Source: CBDTYW01 sp965364735 (GTDB lineage Bacteria > Actinomycetota > Nitriliruptoria > Nitriliruptorales > Nitriliruptoraceae). Taken from it: a stretch of 24,677 nucleotides of DNA. Below, piece after piece: positions 23,948-24,677 of the stretch (position 1 is its first letter; each line of letters opens with the position of its first letter). The position numbers and the translations under genes were made by a program. The notes below the pieces were generated by a model. The model saw only the letters and a list, made by a program, of their open reading frames with translations. It ran no database searches and was not told the DNA's origin. Location: positions 1 through 24,677 of the forward strand of contig CBDTYW010000018.1 of the NCBI GenBank assembly GCA_965364735.1, in the 5' to 3' direction.

Positions 23948-24677
23948 GTGACGACTGACCTCGTGCACTCCCCGACCGATCACCGACATGGTGACCGGCT
24001 CTCGAGCACGCAGACCGCGCTGCTGGAGATGGAGGGGCCCAACCGCCACATGCACGTCGGAGGGGTGTTCATCTTCGAGCCCGGGCCTGACGGGTTCACG
24101 TTCGCGAGCCTCGACCGGCTCATCCGGGCCCGGCTGCACCGCGTGCCCCGGCACCGGCAGCGTCTCGCGGCCGCCCCGTTCGGCCTCGGTCACCCCATCT
24201 GGGTCGACGACGGCGACTTCGACCTCTCCTACCACGTCCGTCACACCGCCCTGCCAGCACCTGGCGGCATGCCGGAGCTGCTCGACTTCGCGGCCCGGAT
24301 GTTCTCGCGACCCCTCGACCGACGGCGCCCGCTGTTCCAGCTGTATCTCGTCGACGGGCTCGAGGGCGGCCGGACCGCGCTCATCACCAAGACCCATCAG
24401 TCCCTGATCGAGGCCATCGAGGGGCGCGACCTCGTGGCGGAGCTCCTCGACGTCGACGTCGACGGCTGGCGGGCGGACACGACGGCACGCCCCCACGTGG
24501 CGAAGCCGATCCCCTCGACGCTCGCGCTGACCTCGCAGGCGTTGCTCGACGTCGTCTCGTCGCCCACAGAGCTCGTGTCCGTGGCGGGACGCGTCGCTCG
24601 AGCGCCCGGTCGCGCCGCCCTGTCGGCGGTGCGGGTCACCCGTGGGATCGCGTCGCTCGCGACGTCCGGGCGGCGTG
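23948..24677 (+). CDS. WS/DGAT-like acyltransferase (5' part, window edge) with degenerate HHxxxDG motif
   Basis: The frame runs open to the window end. It resembles bacterial wax ester synthase/diacylglycerol acyltransferases (Tgs/AtfA type), which esterify fatty alcohols or diacylglycerol with acyl-CoA. Family landmarks are LSSTQTALLEMEGPNRHMHVGGV, FASLDRLIRARLHRVPRHRQRL, HPIWVDDGDFDLSYHVRHTALP and RPLDRRRPLFQLYLVDGLEGGRTAL. The catalytic motif should follow as K-x-H-H-x-x-x-D-G, but here it reads KTHQSLIEAIEG: the second His, taken as the general base, is Gln, and the Asp is Glu. So this copy may be inactive or have a different role. GTG 23948 is chosen, with AAGGA 6 nt upstream, 29 bp after the SpoIID-CWB2 stop. 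Confidence 0.85.
   Translation, partial: MTTDLVHSPTDHRHGDRLSSTQTALLEMEGPNRHMHVGGVFIFEPGPDGFTFASLDRLIRARLHRVPRHRQRLAAAPFGLGHPIWVDDGDFDLSYHVRHTALPAPGGMPELLDFAARMFSRPLDRRRPLFQLYLVDGLEGGRTALITKTHQSLIEAIEGRDLVAELLDVDVDGWRADTTARPHVAKPIPSTLALTSQALLDVVSSPTELVSVAGRVARAPGRAALSAVRVTRGIASLATSGRR

Overview
The window is dense, GC-rich bacterial chromosome with short intergenic gaps, many GTG starts and Shine-Dalgarno-type ribosome sites. Several features point to a high-GC actinobacterium: two secreted proteins with cell-wall-binding repeat 2 (CWB2) modules, a WS/DGAT-like acyltransferase, an actinobacterial-style Nei glycosylase, a full-length Lhr helicase and a class III cyclase with an N-terminal regulatory region. 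The number of CWB2 proteins would fit a deep-branching class such as Nitriliruptoria, but that placement is inference. I see no rRNA, tRNA, CRISPR array, insertion sequence or phage module, and no gene-free stretch longer than about 300 bases.

Layout. (1) 31-1890, minus: citrate synthase and a MarR-type regulator. (2) 2091-7805, plus: a 1488-residue secreted Asp-box/CWB2 protein, then a one-TM protein and a LemA protein; the three are joined by 1-nt spacing or ATGA overlap. (3) 7809-14598, minus: Nei-type DNA glycosylase, a 60-residue protein with the signature of a histone fold, a 1559-residue Lhr helicase, and an AbiEi/DUF559-like gene that ends inside a 43-bp near-perfect palindrome. (4) 14726-16458, plus: a small DUF2007-like protein and a DNA photolyase. 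(5) 16495-16884, minus: a DUF302 protein. (6) 17049-21020, plus: an apparent fatty-acid operon of crotonase-fold protein, acyl-CoA dehydrogenase, SDR dehydrogenase and adenylate cyclase. The acyl-CoA dehydrogenase is broken by an in-frame TAG and also lacks the expected catalytic Glu. (7) 21030-21844, minus: a small two-helix membrane protein overlapping a thermonuclease-type lipoprotein. (8) 21978 to the end, plus: a SpoIID-CWB2 secreted protein and the 5' part of a WS/DGAT-like acyltransferase whose HHxxxDG motif is degenerate.

Themes. Regions 3 and 4 group DNA-handling functions (Nei, histone-like protein, Lhr, photolyase). Regions 2 and 8 are cell-envelope genes. Region 6 and the last gene concern acyl-CoA and lipid chemistry. 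The most notable observation is the 60-residue histone-fold candidate at 8723-8905. It has an AAGGAG ribosome site, and its R52/T54/D59 spacing matches what I recall of archaeal histones, but it stops where the third helix would begin. All family assignments are from reading the sequence and memory of the families; no searches were run.
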